NCBI GenBank assembly: GCA_963841445.1 | Contig: CAWJCP010000002.1 | Span: 1,240,001 to 1,304,000 of the forward strand | Source: Mayfieldus sp963841445 | GTDB lineage: Bacteria; Actinomycetota; Thermoleophilia; Solirubrobacterales; 70-9 | Direction of reading: 5' to 3' | DNA: 64,000 nt | Notes under the pieces: generated by a model | The model's input: only the letters and a program-made list of their open reading frames with translations | The model's database searches: none | What the model was told of the DNA's origin: nothing | Translations under genes and position numbers: made by a program | Shown: positions 33,661-41,346 of the stretch, piece after piece | How positions within the stretch are numbered: the first letter of the stretch is position 1 | Layout of the letters: each line of letters begins with the position of its first letter

Positions 33661-34176
33661 CTAGCGCCGCACGAGATCCTTGCTCGCCATCAGCACCCAG
33701 ATGACGGGGACATTGACCGCCATTAGAATCAAGCCGAAGGGGGGAATCGACGCTCGACCGGAAGCGGCAACCATGAGCAAGAACAGGCTCTGCGCCAGGC
33801 CCAGGAAGCTGAGAAGCAATCCGAAGGTGCGGCCCCTCTCGTCGAGCTGAAGGATCCTCACCGCGGTATAGAAGCCTGCCGCGACCCAGAGCAAGCCCAG
33901 CACCGAGTACCCGCCATAAATGCCGTAGTGGAGCAGGCGATACAGCCCGTAAGCACTGCCGGCAAGAAAGTAGAGACCGACGGCTTGGAGCCACTGCAAA
34001 CCCGAGCTGCGGGCAAGGGAGCCGGGGCTGGCGACTCGCGGCTGCGCCGGGTCATTCTCCACCGCGACGCGGGAGGGGAATGAGCCGGCACTGTGATCGG
34101 CCATCCCGGGTGGAGGAACCGAGCCGGGAGGAATCGCGCTTGAGGGAGGTGGCTGCTCGGACATTTGCGCCTGCAT
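33661..34176 (-). CDS. Multi-pass membrane protein, uncharacterised
   Basis: 171 residues. A proline/serine-rich cytoplasmic N-terminus (~55 residues) is followed by four hydrophobic helices (LQAVGLYFLAGSAYGLYRLL, GGYSVLGLLWVAAGFYTAV, FGLLLSFLGLAQSLFLLMVA, FGLILMAVNVPVIWVLMA). No family recognised. An alternative start at 34164 would drop four residues. Confidence 0.7.
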   Translation of the reverse strand: MQAQMSEQPPPSSAIPPGSVPPPGMADHSAGSFPSRVAVENDPAQPRVASPGSLARSSGLQWLQAVGLYFLAGSAYGLYRLLHYGIYGGYSVLGLLWVAAGFYTAVRILQLDERGRTFGLLLSFLGLAQSLFLLMVAASGRASIPPFGLILMAVNVPVIWVLMASKDLVRR

Positions 34177-34242
34177 CGGCAGGCGGAAGGCTCAAATTGA
34201 GCCCCCGGCCCGATTTCGCCTATTGCAGGCAAACTGCCAGGC

Positions 34243-35196
34243 TCAGCCGGTCCCGGAGTTCTCCGGATCGATCCAGACGTCCTTCAGCCACGGCGGCGAG
34301 ATCGCGAATCCCACCTTGCCCTGCTCGCCGGCGGCCGCCGGGTCGAGGGGAAGCAGCATTAGCCGGCTGCGCGGCGTCATCCGGCAGCAGCTGGACGAGT
34401 CGACGTTGCCGGCGTGGCTTCCCCCGGAGACGAAGAGGTCCCCGGTCTCCGGCCCCCACCCCCCGTGCCTGCGCAAGCCAACCAGCTCGCTGGCGCCGCG
34501 CAGTGCTCCGCTGCCCAGGTCAGAGCCCCAGTTGCGCGCCCCGCCGCCGTAGTTGTAGCCGTGATGGGAGGAGGCGCGGGCGGCGATGGCTCCGGAGGGG
34601 GCGATCCGCACCTGATAGCTCTCCCAGTCGTCGCGGTGGTAGCCCTTCGGCCCGGCGACCGGGACGCCGCGCAGGGTGGCGCTCTCGGGGTAGTAGAACC
34701 AGTACTGCAGGTAGAGGTTTCCGGCCCGCTCGCCGCTGCAGTCCTCGGGGCTGTTGAGGCCCGCGAACGGAGCCGCGGTCCCGGGGCGGCAATCGATCAC
34801 GTGCACGAACGCGGTCGCGGGCCTGCCATCCGCCGAGCGCGAGACCGCACCGTCTCCAGGCGCGTCCGCGCAGGCCGCCAGGCGGCAGCTTCGGTAATCG
34901 ACCGGGAGGGCTCGCATGCCGGGCTCGTAGAAGACCGCCGGGGCGTGCTCGCGAAGGTCGGCCGCGAGCTCCTCGCCGAAGGCGGCGACCAGGGCCGGCT
35001 CGGTTCGGCAGGAGTCGGAGAGATCGACCGCGCAGATCAGCTTCGAGCCGATCGTCCGCGCCAGCAGGGCGCCGATCGGAAGCGGGGCGACGAGGGCCAG
35101 AAGCGCGGCGAGCGAGAGCGCCACGACGAGGACGAGGCCCAGCCATTCGGGGCTTGCCTGACCGCTCTCACCGGGGGCGCGGGTGACGCGACGCAC
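34243..35196 (-). CDS. Membrane-anchored protein with Vps62-like domain
   Basis: 317 residues. The N-terminus ESGQASPEWLGLVLVVALSL resembles the processed helix of TadE/Flp-type pilins (GQAS-E followed by a hydrophobic helix). The outside domain has NLYLQYWFYYPESATLRGVP, KGYHRDDWESYQVRIAPSGA and SSHHGYNYG, like the Vps62 family found in fungi, plants and bacteria. Six or more cysteines suggest disulfides. The 3' end has a fragmentary copy at 33531. Function unknown. Confidence 0.7.
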   Translation of the reverse strand: MRRVTRAPGESGQASPEWLGLVLVVALSLAALLALVAPLPIGALLARTIGSKLICAVDLSDSCRTEPALVAAFGEELAADLREHAPAVFYEPGMRALPVDYRSCRLAACADAPGDGAVSRSADGRPATAFVHVIDCRPGTAAPFAGLNSPEDCSGERAGNLYLQYWFYYPESATLRGVPVAGPKGYHRDDWESYQVRIAPSGAIAARASSHHGYNYGGGARNWGSDLGSGALRGASELVGLRRHGGWGPETGDLFVSGGSHAGNVDSSSCCRMTPRSRLMLLPLDPAAAGEQGKVGFAISPPWLKDVWIDPENSGTG

Positions 35197-35271
35197 GGGC
35201 GAGACGCTAGGCGCCGGCGATTCACCGATGACACGTTCAGCGTGCCGCTATCGTGACGATCAGGTGAGCTC

Positions 35272-35514
35272 GTGACGGAGGAGAGGAAGGGGACCAACTG
35301 GCGCGCCTGGTTCGTCGGGATCCTCGTCGCCCTGGCGGTGATCGTCGCGCTGCAGAACTCGCAGAAGACCGACGTCGACATTCTCTTCGTCAGCACCAGC
35401 GCGCCGCTGATCGTGCTCCTTTTGATCTTCCTCGCGATCGGGGCGCTGATCGGCTACGTCGGCCCGGTCGTACGCCGCCACCGCCGCCAGGAGCGCCACG
35501 CCGAGCGCGACTAG
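35272..35514 (+). CDS. LapA-domain small membrane protein
   Basis: 80 residues with two transmembrane helices (AWFVGILVALAVIVALQNSQ and PLIVLLLIFLAIGALIGYVG) and a basic C-terminus, the LapA (DUF1049) pattern of lipopolysaccharide-assembly-protein-A-like proteins, which are also common in monoderms. GTG start at 35272. It converges with pntB, with no gap. Confidence 0.82.
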   Translation: MTEERKGTNWRAWFVGILVALAVIVALQNSQKTDVDILFVSTSAPLIVLLLIFLAIGALIGYVGPVVRRHRRQERHAERD

Positions 35515-36933
35515 CTACAAGTTCCCCAACTCTGCGGTTATCTCTCCGACCGACGCCTTCGCGTCGCCGAACAGCATCGAGGTGTTCTCCTCGTAGAAGA
35601 GGTCGTTGTCGATCCCGGCGAAGCCGGGGTTCATCGAGCGCTTCATCACGATCACCTGGCGGGCCTCGGCGGCCTCGATGATCGGCATCCCGTAGATCGG
35701 GCTGCCCTCGTCCTCCTTCGCGGCCGGGTTGGTGACGTCATTGGCGCCGATCACCAGCGCGACGTCGGTCTGCGGCATCTCGGGGTTGATCTCGTCCATC
35801 TCGCGCAGCTGCTCGTAGGGGACGTCGGCCTCCGCGAGCAGCACGTTCATGTGCCCCGGCATCCGCCCCGCCACGGGGTGGATCGCGTACTGGACCGTGA
35901 CCCCCTTCTTCTCCAGCTCGGTCGCCATCTCCTTGACCGCGTGCTGGGCCTGCGCGACCGCCATCCCGTAGCCGGGCACGACGACGACCTGGTCTGCGTA
36001 AGCAAGCGCGATCGCGGCGTCCTGCGGCCCCATCGACTTGTAGTCGCGCTGCTCCCCATCCTCGCCGCCGACCGCCGAAACGGCGCCGAACCCGGAGAAC
36101 AGCAGGTTGGCGACCGAGCGGTTCATGGCCCGGCTCATCTCCAGGGTGAGGATCGTCCCCGAGGAGCCGACCAGGGTGCCGGCGACGATCAGGACGACGT
36201 TGTCGAGCGCGAAGCCGGCCGCGGCGGCGGCCAGCCCCGTGAACGCGTTCAGCAGCGAGATCACGACCGGCATGTCGGCGCCGCCGATCGGCAGCACGAA
36301 GAGGTTGCCGAGCAGGGCAGCCCCGATCAGGACCGCGATGAAGAGCGCCTGCGAGGGGTCGGAGCCGTGATCGGCCGCGAGCACAACGCAGGCGGCCAGG
36401 ATCGCCGCCAGGAGCACGCCGTTGAAGATGTGCTGGCCGGGCAGCAGGATCGGCCGTCCCGAGATCAGCTCCTGCAGCTTCGCGAAGGCGATGTTCGATC
36501 CCCAGAAGGAGATCGAGCCGATCACGGCCGAGAACAGGATCGGGATCATGATGTCGAGCGGGATGTCGCCGCCGAGCGAAAGCTGGTGGCGGAACTCGGC
36601 CCAGGAGATCAGCGCCGCGGCGCCGCCCCCGACGCCGTTGAAGAGCGCCACCATCTGCGGCATCTGGGTCATCTTCACCTGGCGCGCCGCCGGCGCCCCA
36701 ATCGCGGTGCCGATGACCAGCCCGGCGACGATCAGCCCCCAGTTGCCGATGTCGCCGCGCAGCAGCGTCCCCACCACGGCGATCGCCATTCCCGCCGCGG
36801 CGATCATGTTGCCGCGCTTGGCTGTGGTCGGGTGGGTGCCCTGCATCAGGCCGTAGATGAACAGCGAGAAGGCGACGATGTACATCGCCGTGATCGCATC
36901 GGAGTTGGGGGCCAGGGCGAGCGGCGGGGTCAT
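35515..36933 (-). CDS. pntB: NAD(P) transhydrogenase subunit beta
   Basis: Membrane subunit (domains II and III) of proton-translocating transhydrogenase, which makes NADPH from NADH. 472 residues: about nine helices, then the NADP-binding domain with VVPGYGMAVAQAQHAVKEMA, IHPVAGRMPGHMNVLLAEAD, VIGANDVTNPAAKEDEGSPI and KRSMNPGFAGIDNDLFY. It overlaps the preceding subunit's stop by one base. Confidence 0.95.
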   Translation of the reverse strand: MTPPLALAPNSDAITAMYIVAFSLFIYGLMQGTHPTTAKRGNMIAAAGMAIAVVGTLLRGDIGNWGLIVAGLVIGTAIGAPAARQVKMTQMPQMVALFNGVGGGAAALISWAEFRHQLSLGGDIPLDIMIPILFSAVIGSISFWGSNIAFAKLQELISGRPILLPGQHIFNGVLLAAILAACVVLAADHGSDPSQALFIAVLIGAALLGNLFVLPIGGADMPVVISLLNAFTGLAAAAAGFALDNVVLIVAGTLVGSSGTILTLEMSRAMNRSVANLLFSGFGAVSAVGGEDGEQRDYKSMGPQDAAIALAYADQVVVVPGYGMAVAQAQHAVKEMATELEKKGVTVQYAIHPVAGRMPGHMNVLLAEADVPYEQLREMDEINPEMPQTDVALVIGANDVTNPAAKEDEGSPIYGMPIIEAAEARQVIVMKRSMNPGFAGIDNDLFYEENTSMLFGDAKASVGEITAELGNL

Positions 36934-37355
36934 CAGCTCTCTGCCTCGCTCTCGGCGGAGTCGTCGTCCGACGAGGAATCGTCTTCATTGGGCGATTCGC
37001 TGATCGATCCCTCGGCGGACGCCGCGCCCTCATCGGACCCGGCCGCCCCCGGAGGCGCAGCCGAGGAGGCGGACGGCTTAGGTTTCCGGGTGAACATCCC
37101 CAGCATCCGGTCGGTGACCAGGAAGCCGCCGACGATGTTGATCATCCCGAAGGAGATCGCGATCACGCCGATCAGCTTCTCGAGCGGGTCGTCGGCGGTC
37201 CCGACCACGATCAGCCCGCCGAGCAGGACGATCCCGTGGATCGCGTTGGTCTGCGACATCAGCGGCGTGTGCAGGGTCGTCGGCACCTTCGAGATCACCG
37301 CGAAGCCGGTGAACGCGGCCAAGACGAAGATCACGAACTCGGTCGCGAGGCTCAT
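36933..37355 (-). CDS. pntAB: NAD(P) transhydrogenase alpha, membrane part
   Basis: 140-residue membrane segment of the alpha subunit as a separate protein, as in the three-gene bacterial type. Three helices (FVIFVLAAFTGFAVISKVPT, TNAIHGIVLLGGLIVVG, VIAISFGMINIVGGFLVTDR) and an acidic serine-rich tail of ~50 residues, which is longer than usual. It overlaps pntAA by four bases. Confidence 0.92.
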   Translation of the reverse strand: MSLATEFVIFVLAAFTGFAVISKVPTTLHTPLMSQTNAIHGIVLLGGLIVVGTADDPLEKLIGVIAISFGMINIVGGFLVTDRMLGMFTRKPKPSASSAAPPGAAGSDEGAASAEGSISESPNEDDSSSDDDSAESEAES

Positions 37356-38578
37356 TCGCCGTCCTCCTCGCCCCCGGTGTCCGGGTCCGCGTCGCCAGCG
37401 ACTGAGTCGCCGGAGCTTGGGGCGTCAGCTTCCGATTCGGCGACGCCTTCCTCGCCGGCGACCTCGGCGGCGCGCTCGTTGCGGATCTCGCCCTCGTGGG
37501 TGATGCAGGCGCCGGCGATCACGTCGTCGTCGAAGTCGAGCTTCAGCGAGCCGTCCTCCTCGTCGACCATCAGCTTCAGCAGGTTCTCGAGGTTCTTCGC
37601 GTAGAGCTGCGAGGCGTGGGTCGCCATCTCGCTGGGCAGGTTCGAAGGCCCAATCACCTTGACGCCGTCGACGTCGACGGTCTCCCCGGGCGCAGACGGC
37701 TCGGCGTTGCCGCCCGAGTCGGCGGCCATGTCGACGATCACCGAGCCGGGCTGCATCCCCCGCACCGCCTCGGTGCTGAGCAGGGTCGGCGCTGGGCGGC
37801 CGGGGATCTGCGCGGTCGTGATCACCACGTCCTGCTTCTGGACGTTCTCCGCCAGCGCCTCGCGGACCTTCTCGTTCTCCTCCTCGGTGAGCGGGCGGGC
37901 ATAGCCGCCCTCGCCCTCGGCGTCGGGGATGAACTCGAGCTCCAGCGGCCGGCCGCCGAGGCTCGCGATCTGCTCCCAGGCGGCGCGGCGGATGTCGAAG
38001 CCGCTGACGATCGCGCCGAGCCGCTTCGCGGTCGCGATCGCCTGCAGGCCCGCGACCCCGGCGCCGAGCACGAGCACCTTCGCCGGGGCGACCGTGCCCG
38101 CGGCGGTGGTCATCATCGGGAAGAAGCGGCCCGCCTCGCGGGCGGCGAGCAGGGTGGCGGCGTAGCCGGCCACGTTGGCCTGCGAGCTCAAGGCGTCCAT
38201 CGCCTGGGCGCGGGTGATGCGCGGGATCGACTCCATCGCGAAGCTGGTCGCGCCGGAGCGCTTCAGAGCCTTGATCGTCTCCGGCGACGTCAGCGGCGCG
38301 AGATGGCTGATCAGGACCTGGCCCTGCTTCAGCTTTCCGATCTCCTCCTGGCTGGGCACGGCGACGTGCAGCACCACGTCTGCCCCCCAGGCGGCGCCTG
38401 CGTCTGCAACCTCGGCCTCCGCCTCCTCGTACTCCGAGTCCGGGTGCCCGGCCTCGGCTCCGGCGCCCGACTCGACGACGATCTCGAGCTCGGACTTGCG
38501 CAGCGATTTGACCGCGTCGGGGACCAGCGCGACGCGGCGCTCTCCCTCAGCGGTCTCTTTCGGAACCCCGATCCTCAT
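37352..38578 (-). CDS. pntAA: NAD(P) transhydrogenase alpha, NAD-binding part
   Basis: Soluble domain I of transhydrogenase, 408 residues. MRIGVPKETAEGERRVALVP, the NAD-binding VLVLGAGVAGLQAIATAKRL and IPGRPAPTLLSTEAVRGMQP match the alanine dehydrogenase/PNT fold. The C-terminal ~55 residues are acidic and disordered. ATG at 38578. First gene of the pntAA-pntAB-pntB operon. Confidence 0.94.
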   Translation of the reverse strand: MRIGVPKETAEGERRVALVPDAVKSLRKSELEIVVESGAGAEAGHPDSEYEEAEAEVADAGAAWGADVVLHVAVPSQEEIGKLKQGQVLISHLAPLTSPETIKALKRSGATSFAMESIPRITRAQAMDALSSQANVAGYAATLLAAREAGRFFPMMTTAAGTVAPAKVLVLGAGVAGLQAIATAKRLGAIVSGFDIRRAAWEQIASLGGRPLELEFIPDAEGEGGYARPLTEEENEKVREALAENVQKQDVVITTAQIPGRPAPTLLSTEAVRGMQPGSVIVDMAADSGGNAEPSAPGETVDVDGVKVIGPSNLPSEMATHASQLYAKNLENLLKLMVDEEDGSLKLDFDDDVIAGACITHEGEIRNERAAEVAGEEGVAESEADAPSSGDSVAGDADPDTGGEEDGE

Positions 38579-38635
38579 CGCACAACGGTGCCGTTGCAGC
38601 CGGGCGGCAGCCTATGACAAGCCGCGCAAACGCGC

Positions 38636-38678
38636 CTGGGTCAAGTTCCTCACGCTATGCGGGAGCAATCTGACCCAG
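38636..38678. repeat. 43-nt interrupted palindrome
   Basis: CTGGGTCA (38636-38643) pairs with TGACCCAG (38671-38678); after a symmetric 5/5 internal loop, CTCACGC pairs with GCGGGAG (one mismatch) around the loop TAT. It lies between pntAA and the LLM gene, outside coding sequence. The design resembles REP-type elements or ends of small mobile elements, but no second copy is visible here. Confidence 0.65.
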
Positions 38679-38684
38679 ACCGGA

Positions 38685-39746
38685 CTAGGCAGGCGCCTTG
38701 GCGCCTGCGAGCTCGGCGAGGCGGTCCAGGGTGTGGGTGCGCTCGGCGGCGTCGAGCTGCACCGGCGAGACGATCAGCCGCGCGACGCCGACCTCCCTGT
38801 AGCGCTCGATCCGCTGCGCCACCTGCTCCTCGGTGCCGACCAGCGAGGTCGCGTCGGCCACCTCGTCGGGGATCGCCTCGTAGGCGGCCTCGCGATTGCC
38901 GTCCAGGTAAAGCCGCTGCACCTCGTCGGCGACCTCGCCGAAGCCGAAGCGATGCGCGAGGTCGACGTAGAAGTTCGTCTTGCGGCTGCCCATGCCGCCG
39001 AAGTAGAGCAGCAGCCCGGCCTTGACGATCCCGCGCGCGGCATCCAGGTCGCCGTCGATCGCGACCTGCAGGGTCGGCGAGATCTCGAGGTCCTCGCGGG
39101 TCCGGCCGCTCTTCGCGAGCCCCGCCTCGAGGTGCTCGCCCCAGGCGTCCTCGAAGGCCTCCGCGTTGGAGAAGATCGGGATCCAGCCGTCGGCGATCTC
39201 GGCCGCCAGCTCGACCGACTTGCGGCCGATCGCTCCGAGGAAGATCGGGATCCGGTCGCGGAGCGGATGGAAGTTCAGCTTCAGCGCCTTGCCCTCGCCG
39301 TCGGGAAGCGGCAGGCGGTAGTGCTGGCCCTCGAACTCGAGCGGACCGTCGCGGGCGACGATCTTGCGGACGATCTCCACGTACTCGCGCGTGCGGCCCC
39401 AGGGCTTCGCGTAGGGAACTCCGTACCAGCCCTCCGAGACCTGGGGGCCGGAGGGGCCGAAGCCGAACAGGAAGCGCCCGCCCGAGAGAGCGTCAATCGT
39501 GCAGCCCGCCATCGCCGCGGCGGCCGGGGGGCGAGCGGGCACCTGCATGATCGCCGCGCCGAGCTTGATCGTCTCGGTCTGGGCGGCGAACCAGGCCAGC
39601 ACGCTGACCACGTCGGAGCCATAGGACTCCGCCACCCAGACCGACTCGTAGCCGCGCTTCTCGACCTGCTGGACGACCTCGATCGCGTCCTGCCCCTGCG
39701 GTCCGATTCCCCAATAGCCGAGGTTGAGGCCGAGCTTCATCTCCAT
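38685..39746 (-). CDS. LLM-class F420-dependent oxidoreductase (second)
   Basis: 353 residues, luciferase-like barrel: LGLNLGYWGIGPQGQDAIEV, VWVAESYGSDVVSVLAWFAA, GGRFLFGFGPSGPQVSEGWY, VEIVRKIVARDGPLEFEGQH. The group (TIGR03559-like) is abundant in F420-producing actinobacteria; the substrate is unknown. The final codons (AGAKAPA) are formed by a perfect hairpin at 38689-38708. Confidence 0.88.
   Translation of the reverse strand: MEMKLGLNLGYWGIGPQGQDAIEVVQQVEKRGYESVWVAESYGSDVVSVLAWFAAQTETIKLGAAIMQVPARPPAAAAMAGCTIDALSGGRFLFGFGPSGPQVSEGWYGVPYAKPWGRTREYVEIVRKIVARDGPLEFEGQHYRLPLPDGEGKALKLNFHPLRDRIPIFLGAIGRKSVELAAEIADGWIPIFSNAEAFEDAWGEHLEAGLAKSGRTREDLEISPTLQVAIDGDLDAARGIVKAGLLLYFGGMGSRKTNFYVDLAHRFGFGEVADEVQRLYLDGNREAAYEAIPDEVADATSLVGTEEQVAQRIERYREVGVARLIVSPVQLDAAERTHTLDRLAELAGAKAPA
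38689..38708 (-). terminator. Hairpin overlapping the 3' end of the LLM gene
   Basis: GCAGGCGCC-TT-GGCGCCTGC, a 9-bp stem two bases inside the stop codon. It is read in frame as the C-terminus, as at the Get3-like gene end (5542). Possible terminator; no T-run. Confidence 0.4.
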
Positions 39747-39791
39747 CGAGCAACCCTAACGGAGCGCACCCCAAGCCGCTCCCGGCGCTTG

Positions 39792-41261
39792 CTACTGCTT
39801 CTGCTTGTCGCGGCCGGGGCCGCCCCGCAGCCGGTCGTGGCCGGGGCCGCCCCGCAGCCTGTCGCGGCCGGGGCCGCCCTTGAGCAGGTCGCGACCCTTG
39901 CCGCCGACGAGGCTGTCGCGTCCACGCTGCCCGTAGAGCTTGTCGTTGCCGCGCCCACCGTCGATCTTGTCCCTGCCGGACTGGCCCTTGATCCGATCGG
40001 CGCCGTTGCCGCCCAGGACCACGTCGCCCCCCCTGCCGCCGAGGATCCGGTCGCGGCCGTCGTGGCCGACGATCCGGTCGCGGCCGTCATCGCCGCAGAT
40101 CAGGTCCGCGCCGCCCTGGCCGTCGATGATGTCGCTCCCGCCACGCCCCGAGATCACGTCGGCCGCGGGGGTACCGGTGATCGCGTCAGCTCCCTGGGTG
40201 CCGACGATCGTTGCGTAGAGGCCGAGGCAGGTCGGCGGAATCACGGTCAGCCCGCTCGGGTCGACCAGCAGGGCCCCGGCAAGGTTGGGATTGCCGGTCA
40301 CGCTGCTGCGCTGAGCGCCCGCTGGGTTGACTCGGATCACCCCTCCGCCCCCGCCGAAGGTGGCGGCGTCGGCGACCAGGGCGTTGCCGTCGAGATCCAT
40401 CGCGATCCCGGTCGGCGCCGCAAAGGAGGAGTCCGTCGCCAGCGCATACTGCTGGCCGCTTGAGCGGTTGACCAGGATCACGCCATTGGCGCTCGGATCG
40501 GACGCCGTATTCGCGACCAGCAGCGTCCCCGGCGTCTCCACCGCGACGCCGAGCGGGGCTGCGAAAAGGCCGGCCTGCGAGCTGTCGTTGCTCGTGACCA
40601 GCTTCTGGGCGCCCGTCGAGGGGTCGACGGCGATGATCGCGCCGCTGCCCCCCGTCACGGGTGCGGGCGATTCGGGATCGGCGACGAGGATCGTGCCGCC
40701 GCGCTCGATCGTGATCCCGACCGGGTGCGCGAACAGGTCCGTGGGCGACTTCGCGTTGCTGGAGATCAGGCTTTGCTGGCCGCTCGCCGGGTCAACCTCG
40801 ATAACCGCCCCGTCGCCGCCCGCGGCGCTGGAATCGGAGACCACGAGCTGCCCGAAGGAGTTGACGGCGACCCCCACGGGGTCCGCGAAGAGCCCCAGCA
40901 GGGAGCCCGTGTTGCTCGACAGCGGCGACTGCTGGCCGCTGATCGGATCGACGCGGATCAGGCCGCCGCTGCCCCCGAAGGCGTTCGGGTCCGCGACCGC
41001 GAGCGTGCCGTCGGGAAGCAGGGCGACGCTGCTCGGGTCGACGAACAAATGCTGGGCCGAGATCGAGTTGCTGGAGATCGCGGTCTGCGCTCCCGTGTCG
41101 GGATTGACGTCGATGAGGCCGCCGCTGCCCCCGAAGGCGCTCGGGTCCGCGACCACGATGTCTCCCGACCCGAGCTCGACCGCTGACGCCCCCGGCGCAA
41201 GGGCCAATGCGGCGACGATCGCCACGGCAGCTGTCAATGCGGCTCGCATAGTCCTCGGCAC
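39792..41261 (-). CDS. Secreted beta-propeller protein with RTX-type calcium repeats
   Basis: 489 residues with a signal peptide (LTAAVAIVAALALAPGASA). Residues ~30-330 are about six repeats of the kind FADPVGVAV....GQLVVSD....GGDGAVIEVDPASGQQ, an NHL/SMP-30-like propeller. The C-terminal ~130 residues are RTX nonapeptides (GGRGGDVVLGG, GGRGNDKLYGQRGRDSLVGG), many with Arg-Asp in place of the usual Asn-Asp. RTX repeats bind calcium and fold after export. The role is unknown. Confidence 0.82.
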   Translation of the reverse strand: MPRTMRAALTAAVAIVAALALAPGASAVELGSGDIVVADPSAFGGSGGLIDVNPDTGAQTAISSNSISAQHLFVDPSSVALLPDGTLAVADPNAFGGSGGLIRVDPISGQQSPLSSNTGSLLGLFADPVGVAVNSFGQLVVSDSSAAGGDGAVIEVDPASGQQSLISSNAKSPTDLFAHPVGITIERGGTILVADPESPAPVTGGSGAIIAVDPSTGAQKLVTSNDSSQAGLFAAPLGVAVETPGTLLVANTASDPSANGVILVNRSSGQQYALATDSSFAAPTGIAMDLDGNALVADAATFGGGGGVIRVNPAGAQRSSVTGNPNLAGALLVDPSGLTVIPPTCLGLYATIVGTQGADAITGTPAADVISGRGGSDIIDGQGGADLICGDDGRDRIVGHDGRDRILGGRGGDVVLGGNGADRIKGQSGRDKIDGGRGNDKLYGQRGRDSLVGGKGRDLLKGGPGRDRLRGGPGHDRLRGGPGRDKQKQ

Positions 41262-41346
41262 TGAATCCCCAACCCGAACGGCGGGCGATGGTAGCGCCGT
41301 GAGCAGGCAGATCCCCGCCGGGTGGCCCCTTCGCTATAGATGGTCC

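Noticed and set aside
38620..38690. tRNA gene
   Set aside because: The paired arms do not form a cloverleaf and there is no T-loop GTTCRA at the right place; the region is a single long hairpin.
40327..41346. A 340-codon in-frame extension upstream of the P-type ATPase
   Set aside because: It is antisense to the signal-peptide-bearing propeller gene; the ATPase family starts near 41347.
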